DNA from: Bog-532 sp963828445
Lineage (GTDB): Bacteria; Actinomycetota; Actinomycetes; Streptosporangiales; Streptosporangiaceae
DNA: 64,000 bases
NCBI GenBank assembly: GCA_963828445.1
Contig: CAWHFP010000010.1
Span: forward strand, 1 to 64,000
Direction of reading: 5' to 3'
The first letter of the stretch is position 1, and every line of letters begins with the position of its first letter. This document shows positions 63,041 to 64,000 of this stretch, piece after piece. A program made the position numbers and the translations under genes. The notes under the pieces are model-generated. The model saw nothing but the letters and a program-made list of their open reading frames with translations. It was not told where the DNA came from and did no database searches.

Positions 63041-64000
63041 ATGGAACCTGCCACCGCGACCGAAGCGGCGCCGATGCGGGCCCGGGCGCAGGAGTCGACC
63101 GCGGAACGGGTGCACGCCCTGGCCGTGGCCCGGCGCCGGGCCACCGCCCTGCTGGGCGCGGTGACGGTGCTGTTCGTGGTGGTCACCGCGCTCGGCCACC
63201 ACGGCACCCTGCTCGGCTTCGTCCAGGCCGGGGCCGAGGCGTCGATGGTCGGCGGCGTGGCCGACTGGTTCGCGGTCACCGCCCTGTTCCGCCGCCCGCT
63301 CGGCCTGCCCATCCCGCACACCGCGCTGATCGTGGAGCGCAAGGACCAGTTCGCGGCCACGCTGGGGCAGTTCGTGCAGGAAAACTTCCTGAGCGCTGAC
63401 GTGCTGGCCGAGCGGATCCGGGCCGCGGGCCTGGTGCCCCGGCTGGCGTCCTGGCTGTCCGGCCGGGACTCGGCGGCCCGGTTCGCCGGGCGGGCCGCCG
63501 ACGTGGTGGTCACGGTGACCGAGGCCCTGCGCGACGAGGACGTGCAGCGGGTGATCACCGCCGAGCTGACCCGGGTGGTCGACTCGGTCGAGGTGGCGCC
63601 GCTGGCGGGCAAGGTGCTGCGGGTGGTCATCAAGGGCGGCCATCACTCCGAGCTGTTCAACGAGCTGATGGCGGCGGCCGACGGCTACCTGGAACGGCAC
63701 TACACCGAGCTGCGCGACATGTTCGAGTCCGAGGCGCCGCGCTGGATCCCGGACATCGCCTACCGGCGGGTCTTCGACCGGCTGTACCACCGGCTGCGGG
63801 AGCGGCTGGCGGCGATGGCGGCCGACCCCGGCGACTCGACCCGGCTCCAGTTCGAGGGCTGGCTGGCCGGGCTGCCGGACCGGCTGGAGACCGATCCCGG
63901 CCTGCGGGCCCGGGGCGAGCAGTTCAAGCGGGACGTGCTCGGCAGCACCGCGCTGCGGGACTGGTCGTCGGAGCTGTGGCAGCGGGCCAAGGCGGCGCTG
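63041..64000 (+). CDS. DUF445 membrane protein (partial at window end)
   Basis: The frame runs from ATG 63041 to the last base (320 codons, no stop). It has one N-terminal helix (ATALLGAVTVLFVVVTALGH), then GFVQAGAEASMVGGVADWFA, VTALFRRPLGLPIPHTALIV and FAATLGQFVQENFLSADVLA, the DUF445/YheB signature (RxPLGLPIPHTA). The remainder is charged helices. The family is anchored to the membrane and has no known function. The gene is divergent from the M20 operon. Confidence 0.88.
   Translation, partial: MEPATATEAAPMRARAQESTAERVHALAVARRRATALLGAVTVLFVVVTALGHHGTLLGFVQAGAEASMVGGVADWFAVTALFRRPLGLPIPHTALIVERKDQFAATLGQFVQENFLSADVLAERIRAAGLVPRLASWLSGRDSAARFAGRAADVVVTVTEALRDEDVQRVITAELTRVVDSVEVAPLAGKVLRVVIKGGHHSELFNELMAAADGYLERHYTELRDMFESEAPRWIPDIAYRRVFDRLYHRLRERLAAMAADPGDSTRLQFEGWLAGLPDRLETDPGLRARGEQFKRDVLGSTALRDWSSELWQRAKAAL

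Overview
The window is very GC-rich DNA from a member of the Actinomycetota. This rests on base composition, frequent GTG starts, GGAGG ribosome sites, dense four-base ATGA gene overlaps, an F420-type luciferase-like oxidoreductase, a SigE-family ECF sigma factor, a FitAB/VapBC pair and a TPR-CHAT protein. No rRNA, tRNA, CRISPR array or transposase was seen. The genus cannot be fixed from the sequence alone; a soil filamentous actinomycete (Streptosporangiales/Frankiales type) is a guess.

Region 1 (0-0.4 kb): end of an antitoxin gene and a RelE-type toxin. Region 2 (0.4-22.7 kb): a carboxylic-acid catabolic regulon. It holds three acyl-CoA dehydrogenases, an ADP-forming acyl-CoA ligase, enoyl-CoA hydratase, an MFS importer, a hydroxyacyl-CoA dehydrogenase-like SDR, a DHA2 transporter, EtfBA, an F420-type oxidoreductase, and a thiolase-like protein with its DUF35 OB-fold partner. 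Two closely related TetR regulators bracket the set. Seven transcription units here carry the same 30-bp operator architecture (half-site, N5, TTCTAGAA-like core, N5, half-site) 20-50 bp before the start codon. This looks like one TetR regulon and is the main discovery candidate. It is interrupted at 11.0-13.2 kb by a 2,146-bp unit carrying FitAB/VapBC and a lipoprotein, bounded by 382-bp direct repeats of the SDR 3' end.

Region 3 (22.7-37.6 kb): unrelated single genes and small operons: SGNH lipase, PH-domain membrane protein, SDR, an APH-like kinase behind a possible leader-peptide attenuator, GrpB, LacI with a GH127 arabinofuranosidase, a MacB-like ABC exporter, HpaI-type aldolase with a B3/B4 protein, GAF-PAS-GGDEF cyclase, and a YiaA/B protein. 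Region 4 (37.7-44.5 kb): TerC fused to four EF-hands, an AI-2E family permease, TetR, a fused quinone-reductase/FAD-oxidase, and a secreted PLL-type beta-propeller. Region 5 (44.5-55.2 kb): an accessory, decayed region with broken tryptophan dioxygenase, TetR, carbonic anhydrase, methionine-synthase and RibD-like pieces, then a visibly less GC-rich island with a frameshifted TPR-CHAT protein. Region 6 (55.2-64 kb): SWIM-SNF2 helicase, then an M20 peptidase / GntR / alpha-beta hydrolase / APC permease operon and a partial DUF445 gene.

An important caveat: many reading frames are broken by single-base indels, often next to short homopolymers, while the protein sequence on both sides stays well conserved. 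Many may be consensus errors rather than true pseudogenes. Such genes are typed here as pseudogene, and each entry says where the frame breaks.
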